NCBI RefSeq assembly: GCF_000417875.1
Contig: NW_006920878.1
Coordinates: 22,840-72,661 of the forward strand
Reading direction: 5' to 3'
Source: Pseudozyma flocculosa PF-1
Taxonomy: Eukaryota > Basidiomycota > Ustilaginomycetes > Ustilaginales > Ustilaginaceae
Length of the DNA stretch: 49,822 nt
A program made the translations under genes and the position numbers. This document shows positions 21,786-33,305 of this stretch, piece after piece (the stretch's first letter is position 1; each line of letters starts with the position of its first letter). Below the pieces are notes generated by a model. It was not told the DNA's origin. It saw only the letters and a list, made by a program, of their open reading frames with translations, and did no database searches.

Positions 21786-22056
21786 TCCCTAAACTCCGTG
21801 AGGTGCACGGCAGTACCAGAGCTAGGCTGCCCGACCCGCTGGCGGCAGGAGCAGGAGCAGGAGCAGCAGCTGCTGCCTCAGGCGAAGTGCCCCAATCCTC
21901 GCCTCAGCGTCCCCTGCCCTCTGCCCGCTGCCCGCTGCCCGCCCCTCTGCCCCTGCCCCCCCCCCCGCGTCGCGCGCGTCCCGACGTCCGATCGCCGTCT
22001 TCGCCTACCTACCGTCCCGTCTACCCTACGTTCGCCCTAACTTCGTAACTCCAGTC

Positions 22057-22333
22057 NNNNNNNNNNNNNNNNNNNNNNNNNNNNNNNNNNNNNNNNNNNN
22101 NNNNNNNNNNNNNNNNNNNNNNNNNNNNNNNNNNNNNNNNNNNNNNNNNNNNNNNNNNNNNNNNNNNNNNNNNNNNNNNNNNNNNNNNNNNNNNNNNNNN
22201 NNNNNNNNNNNNNNNNNNNNNNNNNNNNNNNNNNNNNNNNNNNNNNNNNNNNNNNNNNNNNNNNNNNNNNNNNNNNNNNNNNNNNNNNNNNNNNNNNNNN
22301 NNNNNNNNNNNNNNNNNNNNNNNNNNNNNNNNN
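22057..22333. other. Assembly gap (277 N)
   Basis: All bases are N. It lies inside the segment bounded by inverted arms, between C-rich sequence on the left and TCCTTCCCTTCC repeats on the right. Confidence 0.98.
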
Positions 22334-22374
22334 ATCCTTCCCTCCCCTTCCCTTCCTTCCTTCCTCTCCCCATC

Positions 22375-22650
22375 AGTCACAGGTACGGCACACCTTACAA
22401 AGAGCCAGGCTGGTACTACCGTATAAGTACTGGGACTTGCATCCCTAACAAAAATGCTAACCAGGCTCGTCTCGAACAAAATAGCTTCGAGGCGGGCCGC
22501 ATCCCCCTAACAAAGTAAGCCCTCCCCCTCATCCCTTTCCCGCCGCCGCCCCTCGAAGGGAAAAGCTTCGAGGCGTGCTGGTGTTCCCGATCCGATCGCC
22601 GTCTTGCACACGCCCGCACCAGTGCCAATGTAATCCATCGTCTGCCAATG
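22375..22650 (-). repeat. Right arm of the inverted-repeat-bounded segment
   Basis: Reverse complement of the left arm: GGCTGGTACTACC, GTACTGGGACTTGCATCCCTAA, CAAAAATGCTAACC, a hairpin CTCGAACAAAATAGCTTCGAG, GCGGGCCGCATCC, CCCTCGAAGGG, then a TTGCACACGCCCGCACCAGTGCCAATGTAA block repeated once. Identity with the left arm is clearly below 100 percent, suggesting an old insertion. Confidence 0.65.
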
Positions 22651-23183
22651 TAAGCCATCATCGAACACCGATACCAGTGTGAGGAGGAGGCGGCTGGCGG
22701 CAAAGAGTCTCCGCGCCCCCACGTGTGATAGCAGAGCCAGAGGGCGGCTCTGCCAGCGGCGTCCAGGCACGCTGCTCCAGCGCGTGACGCGTAGCACGCC
22801 GCGTTGGGTGGGTCGAGCCTCCTGAACGCCCGCCGAAGCAGACGCGTTGGGTCGAGCCTTCTAAACGCCGTCCTATAGCACGCGCCTCACGCTCCGAAAA
22901 CTTTTTCCGGGCGCGTCGGTCTGCCCGTCGCGGCGCCCTCGTCGATTCAAGATCAGCAGGCGCGTCGGCGCCCCATCCACCAAGTGTGCACCCGCTAAGA
23001 GGATCGTATGTACATAGATCCGACCAGAGCTGCAGAACGACAACATGAAACACAATGACCTTCACAGCGTTCCTGCTTTGTACGACGATGTGCCAGATCT
23101 GAAAAGTGAGGACCGTGTAACGGTCGTGAGATAGGAAGAGAGAGACTGAAGGCCGAAGTGCGGCGTCGGGTCTGGCTGGTTTC
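22651..23183. other. Non-coding stretch with a short tandem duplication
   Basis: No gene is visible. Near 22,797-22,870 a segment is duplicated (ACGCCGCGTTGGGTGGGTCGAG and ACGCGTTGGGTCGAGCCTTC, each ending in ACGCC). The remainder shows no recognisable features on either strand. Confidence 0.4.
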
Positions 23184-23367
23184 GAGGCTAGTCTTGTGGC
23201 CTCGATTCTGGCGGTGTTCGAGGCCACGTTTGCGGCCTCAAAAAGGCCCCAGGATCGAGGCCACGTTTGCGGCCTCAAAAAGGCCCCAGGATCGAGGCCG
23301 CAAGTGCGGTCTCAAAACGGCTTGGGAATTGAGGCCACAATTGCGGCCTCGATTCTGGCCCAGTTGA
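23184..23367 (+). repeat. Five-unit 36-38 bp array of hairpin-forming repeats
   Basis: Units begin at 23,184, 23,220, 23,257, 23,294 and 23,331. Each opens with GAGGCY, an 8-base centre, then GGYCTC, so each can fold into a six-base-pair stem with an eight-base loop, followed by a 16-18 base linker such as AAAAAGGCCCCAGGATC. Units 2 and 3 are identical over their 37 bases. Substitutions in the other units mostly lie in the loop or linker and leave the stem arms recognisable. There is no coding sense in the array. Confidence 0.85.
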
Positions 23368-23778
23368 AGGACACAAAGTCTAGCCCTGCAGCTGGTCGAA
23401 AAACGAGGCGAAAATCTCGGTTGCCAGACCGCGGCAGGATCGAGGCCGGGGTTCCGGGCCTGCGGGCTCTGTTGGCGTCGGGAGGGCTTTGGGACTTCGG
23501 TCTTGGGCTTCTCAGACCCGCTAGACGGACCTGACTGCTTTGATCATTCCCTCGAGTACATTCATTGAGAAGATAGAAGCTGCTGGCCTTCACCTGGCAT
23601 CCCCTGGTTCCAGCGAGGCACGCCCAACAACTAGCCACCTCGAACATCGAGCCATCTCTGAACGATCTCTGAACGACATTGCCCTGCTAACGACACCGTC
23701 TCCGAACGACATTGCCTTGTGCGTGAGCCAGAATGTAGGATGGTGATTACATTATACAATACAGGACGGGAACATGGG
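23368..23778. other. 3' flank of the bHLH gene
   Basis: No gene is visible. A further GATCGAGGCCGGGGTTCC word near 23,438 echoes the hairpin array. Between 23,660 and 23,722 the word CGAACGACATTGCC recurs. The stretch nearest 23,778 probably forms the 3' UTR of the minus-strand bHLH gene. Confidence 0.4.
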
Positions 23779-24417
23779 TCAGGCCGGCGCCTGTGCGGCG
23801 GCGGCAGAGGAGGGCACAGTAGAGGCAGCGAGCGTCTCCGGGCTCGGAATGCCCGCGAGCCCCTCGAGCTCCTGGCATTGGCCCGCAAGCTCGTCGTTCT
23901 TCCCGTCGAGCCACCGGATCAGGTCGACGGCCTGGAACAGGACGGCGCTCTTGCTGCCGCGCCGCCCCGGCGCTGCCGCCTCGGCCTCGCCCCTTGCCCC
24001 TGGCGCGGGCGCCGTTGGGCCCGGCCTTCTTGGCCTTCTTTGGCGGCTTCTTGCGACCGACGGCCAGGATGTCGTCTTCGCCGCCCTCGACGTCGGTGCG
24101 GTCATCCAAGCCCTCGTCCTCGACGCCCGTGCCAAAGCCCGACGACAGGCCGAGCGCGCGCGCGCCGAGGCTGCGGCCGTCGTCGAGGAGCACTACGAGC
24201 TCCTTGAAGCCCTCGCGGATGTAGTTGCGCCGCCGCTGCTCCGACAGGATGTGGTTCTGCCGCTTTTCCGATTCCGTCAGGAGCTCGCGCTTGCTGCCCG
24301 AGGCCGAGGCCGAGACGCCGGCGCTGCCGCTGCCGCCGTCGTTGGCCAGGGCCTCGCCCGCCGCCGCATCGTCGTGCTCGATCTTCATCTTCTTGCCGCT
24401 CGAGCCGGATGCCGAGC

Positions 24418-24456
<39 letters not shown>

Positions 24457-25878
24457 ACGCCTTCGCCTGCTTTGGCGCCTTGCCACCCGACTTGGGCTGT
24501 GCGGCGACGGACGCGGTGTCGAGGCCGGCGCTCATGCTGAACATCTCGGCGTGGACGCCGGTGAGGTTGTTGAGGTCCAGGCCGTTTGGCGTCGGCTGGC
24601 GAGGCGCGTGCTGATCCTGGTCGCCGAGGCCATGAGCTGGGGCTGGGTTGGGCCTGCCGTCTCGATCGCGCGCGTGATGATGCCCTGGAGGGCCGCGCTT
24701 GCTGCCAATCTGCGCAGCCTCTGCCGACTCGCCGCCGTGGTCGTCGGTCCAGTCTGGCAGGCCTCCGAAGGCGGCGTTGACCAGGTCCGTCTCCTGCGAC
24801 ATGGGCTTGGCCGTTGCGTCAGCGTCGCGGTTGTGCTTGTTGCGCTTGTTGCCCCGCTTCGACGTGGGCGGCGAGGTGGCCGTGGAGCTGCTGTCGTGCG
24901 GGCTTTGGCTCGATGCCGTCGCCGAGCCGGACCCAGACGCCGACCCAGAGACAGAGCCGGCGGGGAGGTGGTTGTCGCCCCGCTGCCGCCCGCCAAACAC
25001 CGATCCGCGTCCGTCGAGGCTGAGGCCGAAAGCGTCCGCCGCCGATCCGGCCCGCTCCGCCGCTGCCGCGGCAAAGCTGGGCATGCCCTCTGGCAGGGTC
25101 GGATCAAACTCCCACTCGAAGCCTTCGAGGAAGCTGGAGAGCATGTTTCTCTCGTTGGCGTCAAAGAGGGCGCCGTTGGGCTGTGATGGTGGTGGTTGCG
25201 GTGGCTGCGTCTCGCTAGAGTCGTGCTTGCCCTTGGTAGGAGAAGACGCGCCTGCAAACAGGCCAAAGGGCGAGGCGGCGGGCGAGAAGAGGTTTGACCC
25301 AGGCGGCGGCTCAAAGTCGGGTGGTGGCGGTGGCCGCATCGTAAAGTCTGGCAGCTTGGTCATGTTCCCTAGGCCGAGAGCCCCAACTCGTGGCGATTGT
25401 GGCCGGCTCTTGTTGGAGAAGCTACCGCGCCGACTGCCGGCCCTGCTCGACATGTGGATGTCCTCGAGGCCGTGGAAGCCATGGGGCGTGGATGCGAGGA
25501 AGGCTGCCGTCAGCCCGGGCGTCATCGGGTTCGAGGGCCCGCCCTTGCGATCGGTGGCGCCGCTGAGGAACTGGAGGTCGCTCATGTCGAGGTCCGTGGG
25601 CAGATCCAGCGAGAAGTGGAAGTCTATCGGCAGCAGCGCGCGGTGATGCGGCGGAGGCGGTCGGAGAGGCTGGCTGTCAGCATAGCTGTCCCTGCGGTCA
25701 AGGCAGCATCGACAGACCGGGTCATGGACGGGCGCTCACCTTCATACGGCACCGGCATGGGCGGGAGGTCTGCCGGGTCCGACGAGGATGGCGAGAAGAG
25801 CATCGAGCCGTGGTTGCTCGGGCCGGGCACGGGGCCGGCCGCGGCAGCGGACGAGCTGGGTCCGGCCTCGGATCGCAT
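23779..25878 (-). CDS. bHLH transcription factor with an exceptionally long loop (frame shifts once)
   Basis: Exon 1 is 25878-25740; exon 2 begins at 25623, joined through a split Asp codon (GTGAGC donor, GATAG acceptor), giving about 660 residues. The N-terminus is Pro/Ser-rich with DFHFSLDLPTDLDMSDLQFL. The basic region and helix 1, KRQNHILSEQRRRNYIREGF, lie near residues 500-519, with the His-Glu-Arg pattern that reads CACGTG-type E-boxes. A Gly/Asp/Lys-rich loop of about 85 residues holds a nuclear-signal-like RKKPPKKAKK. Helix 2 (SKSAVLFQAVDLIRWLDGKN) is in the next frame and ends at 23779. The frame must shift by one between about 24,010 and 23,955, in G/C-rich sequence, by assembly error or an unrecognised intron. 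Closest family resemblance is to Ino4/Yas-type lipid regulators, which is inference. Confidence 0.78.
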
Positions 25879-28800
25879 GGTGAGAGGCTAGCGGCGATCT
25901 TGGTGAGGGAGGTCGTGATAGCGTGTCGACGAGCGAAGTGGCAGGCAGAGGCTTGTTGGGATGCCGAGCAACTGGCTAATAGGCAGGCGGGGCCGAGGGT
26001 GGTGAGACGAAGGCGGCTCGGGCCACTGAGCGTCTGCTCGTTTGCTCGGGCCAATCACGACGGTGGCCGGCGACGACCACGGTTGATTGTGCGTGGGTCA
26101 GAGCGTTAGAGCAGAGGAAGCAGCTGGACTTGGGTTGTAGCTGGTGCGGTCGAGGTTCAGGCGCTGCGCATCGTCGGAGCGGCCTTGACGATGTCCACGG
26201 GGACCAAGGGATCCGGGTGTGGCAGGTTGCGTGCGTGCGCGCAGGCTAGCTCTGCAGGAGCGGTTCTCTGTGCGTGCGTGGTGCTGCGCGGGCCAAGCGT
26301 TGGGCAGACGAGGCAAGCGAGGCAAGCGAGGCGAGATGGTGCCTGTAGGGTGCGCGGATGTCTGTGCGCTGTCGGTGCAGTGCCGGAGACGCAGGCTGGC
26401 CGCGATGATATGACGGGTCCGCGAGGGATGATGGAAGCAGACACGACGATGCTTGCGAGGAGACGATGGTGTGTTGGCGAGAGAGGATGGCGAGGACGAC
26501 AATGGAAATGCGAAGTGCGTTGCAGAGAGCCGTGACGGGTGATGCTGGCCGCGGGGAAGCAGAGTAGGGTCGGGCGGATAGACAGAGCGAGGCCAGGCAG
26601 CAAGTCGTCGTCGTCGTCGTGGTCGCGGGCGCAGACAAGAGGGTATGCTATGGTGTCGTTTGCTGCGTTTACGATGGCCGTGGCGGTGGCGGTGGCGATG
26701 AGGGAGGGGTGGTGGACCGATGAGGAGAAGCAGCGACGACGACCGGGGCGGGGTGCCAAGGGAGGGGGTCGGTCGGCGGGTGATGATGGCGGCAGCAGCA
26801 CGCAGCAGCCGGTTCCATCGGGTAGGCAAAGCAGGCGGCCAGAAGAGAGAGAGAGAGCGCAGGCAGGCTGGAGTCTGCCAGAGGCTGCCCGGCTGCCCCC
26901 CGCTTGCTTGCTTGGGCCTGCCTGCCTGCCCGCCTGCCCGCTGCTTTTTTCTCTTTTTCCGGTTTTGAAAGCCGGGGAGGGGGGCGCCCCCTCTCTGCCC
27001 CCGGTCGGCCTGCCTGTGTCTCATGCAAGGCAGGCGGACGAGCGCTGCTTGGCTGGGTTGACGTGGTCTGGCCAACGAGCGCAGCGAGCAAGCCTTGACA
27101 CCGCCCAGCCATCTCAGTCTCCGCTGGTGCGCTGCTGCTGCGCGGCTCTGCCTTGTTTCGCTGCGCTCTTTGCGGCGGCGAGTGGGGACGCAGACCGAAC
27201 CACAGCGCACGCGACCAGGCCGACAGGCGCAGGCAGGGCATCGTCGAGGGCTGGTCGGGTGTGCCGAAGCCCCTTCTTTGGCCTGCCCCACCGGGCGGAA
27301 GGAGCCGGAGAGCTTCGCATGGTGGCTACAGGTAGGCCCGGCACTTCGCCATCGCCATCCCAGCAGCTGGCTTGCTTCCCGTACCGTTTGTACCGTACCG
27401 TACCGTACCGACCGGCATCGTCCCGTATGTACGTCGTCTGATCTGTCGCCGTCGTTTGATGCGCGCGTTTACCAGCAAGCAAGCAAGCAAGCAGCAGCAG
27501 CAGCAGCAGCTGGCTCGCTCGGGGAGCGGGCGAGGTCCGCATGAAGCCGCCTGGGCTGGTCTGGCCTGGCTCGCTTACCTGCCTGCGCGTATCGCCCGCT
27601 GCCCATCAGCTGCCCGGTCTGCCCTGGCTTCGCAACCAGGATCGGCAGGCCCGCCTAGGCAGCGCGCCAGAGAGAGGTCGAATGTGCAGCGGCCGGCGGT
27701 GGCAGAGCAGGCGGAGCGGCAGCGCGGCGGCGGCTCCCGCACACAGCGCTACCTAACTTCCCTAGCCTGCCTCGGCGCCCTAGCCTACTAGCCATGCTGG
27801 CTCTTTCTCGACCCACCCACCCGGCTCGATTCCGATTTCCGGCTGGCCCCGCTTCCCCGCTCTCGCTTCCTCTTGGCGTCTTGATCCTCGCCCTTCCCTG
27901 CCTGGCCTGGCCTCTCCTCCTGGCGTGGCAAGCTATGGTAGAAAGGCCGGGCCAAGGTCGTCAGACCTCGAGCGCAAGCAAACGACGTCCCATCGCTCGG
28001 CTCGCTCCGATTCAGCCCGCCCGCCTGCCATAGCCTGGCCGTCCGCCGAAGACCCTGTGGAGCCGGTCTCATGCCGAGCTGGTCCTCGCGGTATACGGTG
28101 TCGATTGGCAATTTGGCATCATCCACCGTCATCCGCTTCGCCTTGGTCGTCGTGGCCGTCTCCTGTGCCCGCGAGAGAGAAAGCGGCGATGCCCAGGGAG
28201 GCAATAAGCAACCTCGCTACCTGCGCGCGATCTCGATCGGACACGCCCGTTTCGCAGCCCGCCATCGCCCTCGACGAGGCAACTCGAGCACAGCCGGCCG
28301 TGCAGGCTCTCGACGAAGCCCGGCCAACCCGACCCGATCATCTGCCTGCCTGTCGGTGGTTCCTATTGTTGTCGGACGGAGCTCAGCGAGTGCGGCTCAC
28401 CTGGAAGACCGGCGGAGCGTGTCGGAGGTTGAGCGACGGCGCATCGAGACGCCACGAGTTGCTGGCTGACGCTCGATGCCTGGCCTGGCCGTCCTCGTCA
28501 CGAGCCGGGATCGTCATTTGCGCCCCGGAGTGGCCATGGCTCTGGACGGCCTTGCAGCAAGCAATCGGTAAGTTACTCACCGACTCTCGCTGTGCGGGGT
28601 GCCAGATGGAAAACAAAGAGGCCTGGGAGGGAGAGGGCCAGGCGGGGCCACGATGTCCGCGGTTCCACAATTGATCTCAGCGCCATTGCACTCCGCCGTC
28701 GTTCCGTCGTCCGCCGCAAACCAAGGAGAGGCACCGCACCACGAGCGGCGATCCAAACCCGACGATTGCCACGCTCCAGAGGCGCTACCGTGGCTGGCAT

Positions 28801-30913
28801 CCATGCGGGCAATCAAGCAGGCAGGTATGCTGGTCGACGATTTCGTGCGTCCTCGCGCCGCCACCAGCAGCTTGCTCATCTCGTCTTGCTTGCCACTCCG
28901 TCCCCGCCTGCATGATGGACCGGCGGTCCGTCAATCGTTGGCGTCGTCGCAGCTGATCGTGTGCGAGGATCAACGCTCCGTCCGGCCCTCCGTCCTCGAA
29001 ACTCGATGCGCACGACTGTGCGAAGCATGGTCGACGAGTGTCGAGGGGACGTGCAGACGTCGGAGAGGTCAGAGTCAAGTGCTCTGATTTGCGTATGAAC
29101 GCACCAGCTCCGCGAGGCCGGGACGGGGAGCGTGCGCCCCCCATTGTACCTTGCTTGCGCGTATGTCATCAAAGGTCACGTCCAACCCCACGCGGGCGGA
29201 ACCCCATCTACCCGGCCTGGGCATCCAGGAGACGTCACGTTGGCACGTCGCCCTCTGTTTACTGTGGCGCTGCGTCGCGTACACGCGGTGCGGCGCGGTG
29301 CGGTAGGTAGCAGCACCTTTTGGTGCCGAATCTGCCTCAGTGATGCCATGGAACCGCGGGTCGCAAAGAAGAAGCGTCAGCTTCGGCATCCAGCCCGATA
29401 TGGCACGAAGCGGTGCGGTACGGTACGCTACTTTACCGCCAAGCGCTCCAGCCCATCACGGCGAAGCGGCGCGGCGCGGCGCGGCCAACCTCGCTCGTCC
29501 GCCCTGACCCCGCAGTCGACCCTCTGCAGATCTCGTTTGGGCGAAAGAAGGGGGGCGGGGGCGCATGCGAACCGAGTCTCTGGGAAGCGGCCCACGAGAT
29601 CGGGGCAATTGAAGCCAGACGACGTCGAAGGTCGCTGCGATCGAAGGGAATAAAACTCACCTTTGCCCCTGTGCGCCTCGCTGGTCCTCCTCCTCGACAA
29701 AGTCACGTCGATCCGTGGACGGGCGGCCGAGCGACATCGTCTGAGAGGCGTTCGAGGCGCGCGATAGATGGGCCTTGTCCGTCTAGCGGCATCCTGAGCC
29801 GGATAGAAAGACACAGAGAAGGGGGAAAGAGAGGAGTTGGGGGGCTGAGCCCTGGTCGCGTCAGCTAGCCTCGACCATACTCTGCAACCGCGGGTCCAGC
29901 TTGGCTCTCGAAGTGCACCCTGTCCCTGCGCGGATCAACACGCCCGGCGCCTCCTTGGGGGTACGTCATCCAGCACGCGATGTTTACGCGCCCCGTCACC
30001 GGGCCTGCCTGCCAGACATCGCGCTGTACTTACTAGCAGCTAGCGGCGCAGAGGCATGATGAGCAGATGATTGGCGCAGAGCAGAGCAGAGCCGAACGCA
30101 TCTCACCGATCGGAGGGAAGGCGGCGGGGTGGGACCATGTGATGGCCTGGCAGACGGCGGATGCAGGACCTCGTATCGCTCGTGGTCGATGAGGGTGTGG
30201 CGCTCCGCCGCTCCGTCGGTGTCTCGGCGTCGATTCTGGCTCGGGCTGACCTGACCTTCCTTCGCGATGTGGGGTAGTGACGAGACGGGTCGAGACGAGA
30301 GCCTGCGATACGATAGCAACCCGTGGTCCTGACTGGCTCGACCCGGCAGTCAAGTCGAGCTCGCCGCCAATCCTGATACGAACCCGATCCGGCGCTCGAA
30401 TCCACGTCCCTCGCCATTCGCAGACTCACCGACGTAGCGCGGCCAGGCATCGAGAGCGCAGGGGAGCATGACATCGCGCGTCTTTCTCCGTTCGCAAGCT
30501 GATATCGCCCGGTCAGTGGGGAGAAGGCTGTACCCCGTGTGGTGGTAGACGAGGCAGGCATGGTATGTCGACGGTGCGTCTCGAACGGCATACCGAGAGC
30601 GAAGGCAGTGGGCGGTCGAAACCGGGCGCAGGCAGGCAGCGCAGAGAGAGAGAGAGAGGTGGTGAGGGGTCGAGAAGGGGCGTCGGTATCGTACGATTGG
30701 AGTACCAGCTCTCCTCGCCTCGCCGAGTCCCGAGCCTTTTGGCGCGAAGAACCGAGCGCAGGGCGAGGTTGGTTGGTTTGTGCGCTCCCTCAGGAGCCAA
30801 GCGGCCGACCAACAACGTCGTCTTGGACCCCCAATGCCATCCTCCAAGGCGGAGCCCACCATCATCACCGCCCTCTTCTCTCCCATTTCTCTTTTCGGCG
30901 CCACCCAACCGCA
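25879..30913. other. Five-kilobase region without a convincing gene
   Basis: This separates the bHLH gene (minus) from ERG8 (plus), so it should hold both promoters, but it is far longer than other spacers here. It contains GCCTGCCTGCC-type repeats (26,885-26,940), TACCG pentamers (27,383-27,405), GCAAGCAAGCAAGCAGCAGCAG (27,475-27,510) and many overlapping low-complexity frames. On the minus strand, intron-donor-like words are unusually frequent: GTGAGT near 30,429, 29,661 and 28,576, GTAAGT near 30,033, GTGAGA near 30,107, GTGAGC near 28,402. Short coding-like pieces exist near 30,440-30,560 and 29,870-29,960 minus, but I could not join them. A spliced non-coding 5' leader of the bHLH gene or an unrecognised multi-exon gene are both possible. 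Confidence 0.4.
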
Positions 30914-33017
30914 ATGTCGCCGCAGCAGCAAGGGGTTCGAAGGACTACGTTGGCCTCGGCGCCCGGCAAAGTCCTCATAGCGGGCGGCTACCTCGTCCTG
31001 GACGCCGCCTATCCCGGTCTCGTCATCTCGACCGATTCGCGCTTCTACACCCACGCCGCTTCCTCGTCGTCGCACGATGCCGCATCAGCAGGAGAAGCAC
31101 CATCAGCGGGAGCAGCGAGAGATCCGGGCCAGCAGCGGGGAGGGTACCGGTTGACGGTCAGGTCGCCCCAGTTCGTTGATGCCGTCTGGTCATACACCGC
31201 CAGCGTCGACCGAGATGCGCACTGGAAGCTCGAGCAGACGAGGTGAGTGCGCTTCGCTGTTTCACAGCCGCTAGCAGGTGCTACTACCACCGCTCGCCAC
31301 GACATCGGAGCGCTGGAGAGCAACCACTCACCCCATCCACATCCTCTTTGCGCCTCGCCGCCGCAGAGCCTCGTTCGACCGCGCCGGCCGCAATCCGTTC
31401 GTCTCGCTCGCGCTCCTCTACACGCTCCGGCTGGCCTCCGAGATCCTGGGCCGCGATGCGCTGGTCGAAGCACTCGCCGCCTCTTCGCCCGGCGGCGGCA
31501 TCGAGCTGGTCGTCGTGGGCGACAACGACTTCTACAGCCAGCGCGACACGCTCTCGCTCTCGCCCTCCGAGACGCCCACCATCGCCGCCCTCGAAGCGCT
31601 GCCACCGTTCGCGCAGCAGTCGTGCCGCATCGCCGACGTGCACAAGACGGGCCTCGGCTCGAGCGCGGCAATGACGACGTCGCTCGTCGGCTGCCTCCTC
31701 ACTCACCTTGGCGCCGTGGAGCTGGACAGCGACAGCGACGACGCCGCCGGCAAAGGACAGCCTTCGACGCACAGCCTGGCGCTCATCCACAACCTGGCCC
31801 AGCTGGCCCACTGCGCCGCCCAGGGCAAGGTCGGGTCCGGCTTCGACGTCAGCGCCGCCGTGTGGGGCAGCCAGCTCTACCGCCGCTTCGACCCAGCGGT
31901 GCTCAAGCCCTGTCTCGACGAGGGCGTGCGCGTCGGCGTCGAAGGCGAAGCCGCTAGCGACGGCGAGCAGGCCGGCAGTCACGCTGGAGGCAGCTCGACG
32001 CTGCGTCCCACCTTGGACCCGCTCAACCCGCTCTGGCGCCCGTCACCTCTCTCGTCGTCCTCTGCCGCGGGCCAGTCGTCGTCGTTCCCAACTGCCGTCG
32101 AAGGCCTGGTCTCCTCGTCGTCCGCAACCTCGCAGTCCCACGGCGGTGCCACGCTGCCGAGTCCGGCGCCGCTCTCGCTGCCGCCGGGCTTCGACATGGT
32201 GCTGGCCGACGTCGATGCGGGCTCGAATACGCCGAGCCTGGTGAGCAAGGTGCTGGCGTGGCGCGCGGCCAAGCCCGCGTGGGCGGGGCAGCTCTACGCG
32301 GTGCTGGCGTCGAGCAATGCGTCGCTGGCCGACCACTTCCTCAACCTGCGGCTGATGCACGATGCCGATCCCGAGGTGTACGATGGCGTGCTGGCCCAGT
32401 GCAGCGGGACGCTCGCGGCCGAGTGGGATGCGCTGCTCCGCGCCACGCCCGGCCCTGATGGTGGGCAGCACCAAGAGGAGGATGGAGGGGAGGAGGAGGT
32501 CGAGGTGACGCCGCATGCGGTGCTGAGCGTACTGATCGAGGTGCGCAATACGCTCCGCGCCATCCGAGCGGGCATGCGCGAGCTGGGCACGCGCTCGGGT
32601 GCGCCCGTCGAGCCGGTCGAGATGGGCCGGCTCATCCACCGCGTCGCCGAGAACGTACGGGGCATCGTGGGCGGCGGCGTCCCTGGCGCGGGCGGGTACG
32701 ATGCGCTGTACCTCCTCTACCTCGTTCCTCTCCGCACCACCGTCGGTGAGGGTGAGTTCGAGGGGCCAAGGGATACGAGGAGTGAGATCCAGGCGTTTTG
32801 GCAGATGGCTCAGCGCGAACAGGACCTCGTCGACGAGGAGGAGAGCACCGCCAAGGGTGCAGGGGTCATGCTCAATGTCGGACCACTGCTCAGTAGGGCG
32901 GGACAGGCTAGAGGTCAGGATGAGGGGCTGGGCGGGTTTAGAATCGAGGACGTCGACGGCGTCAGGGGTCTCAAGCAGGCTATTGCCGCGGAGCCCAGGT
33001 CGTCGTCGTCGCAGTAG
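30914..33017 (+). CDS. ERG8: Phosphomevalonate kinase (GHMP family)
   Basis: Exons 30914-31242 and 31367-33017, joined through a split Arg codon (GTGAGT donor, CGCAG acceptor), 659 residues. It phosphorylates 5-phosphomevalonate to the diphosphate in the cytosolic mevalonate pathway to isoprenoids and ergosterol. Visible GHMP motifs are APGKVLIAGGYLVLD (residues 16-30), the ATP-binding KTGLGSSAAMTTSLV (about 204-218) and the C-terminal GVPGAGGYDALYLL (about 547-560). VGSGFDVSAAVWGSQLYRRF is the expected substrate-side segment. Length exceeds the roughly 450 residues of the yeast enzyme because of Ser/Pro/Gly-rich insertions near residues 300-370 and a Glu-rich loop before HAVLSVLIEV. The start has CCGCAATG context and is the first Met before the conserved N-terminal strand. 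Confidence 0.95.
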
Positions 33018-33305
33018 CACAAGCACAAGTCATGGACGTAGACGTAGACGTGGTCGCAGTCGTAGGTCGGTCGGTCGGTTGGTAGGCGGCCCGTCATAGT
33101 GTCGGAAGAATACCCCAGTCGCGAGCAAGTAAGAAGAGTCGCATCGAGTGTCGCGGACGATTGGTGCGTGCGTCGAGAGAGACGCTGGCGAGAGATGGAC
33201 GGTACAAATACACCGCGATAAAGAAAAAGGGATCGGCCTTGCGATGTGTGAAATCGGTGCGTGCGGGTCGCGATCCGGCACGGGCCCCTGGCGTCGTCAA
33301 GCGTC

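Noticed and set aside
23184..23367. Hairpin array read as a CRISPR array
   Set aside because: Linkers are repeated rather than unique spacers and the setting is fungal nuclear DNA.
26098..27291. A 397-codon minus-strand frame upstream of the bHLH gene
   Set aside because: Composition is Arg/Pro/Ser/His-rich throughout, there are overlapping frames on both strands, and no motif or conserved block is recognisable.
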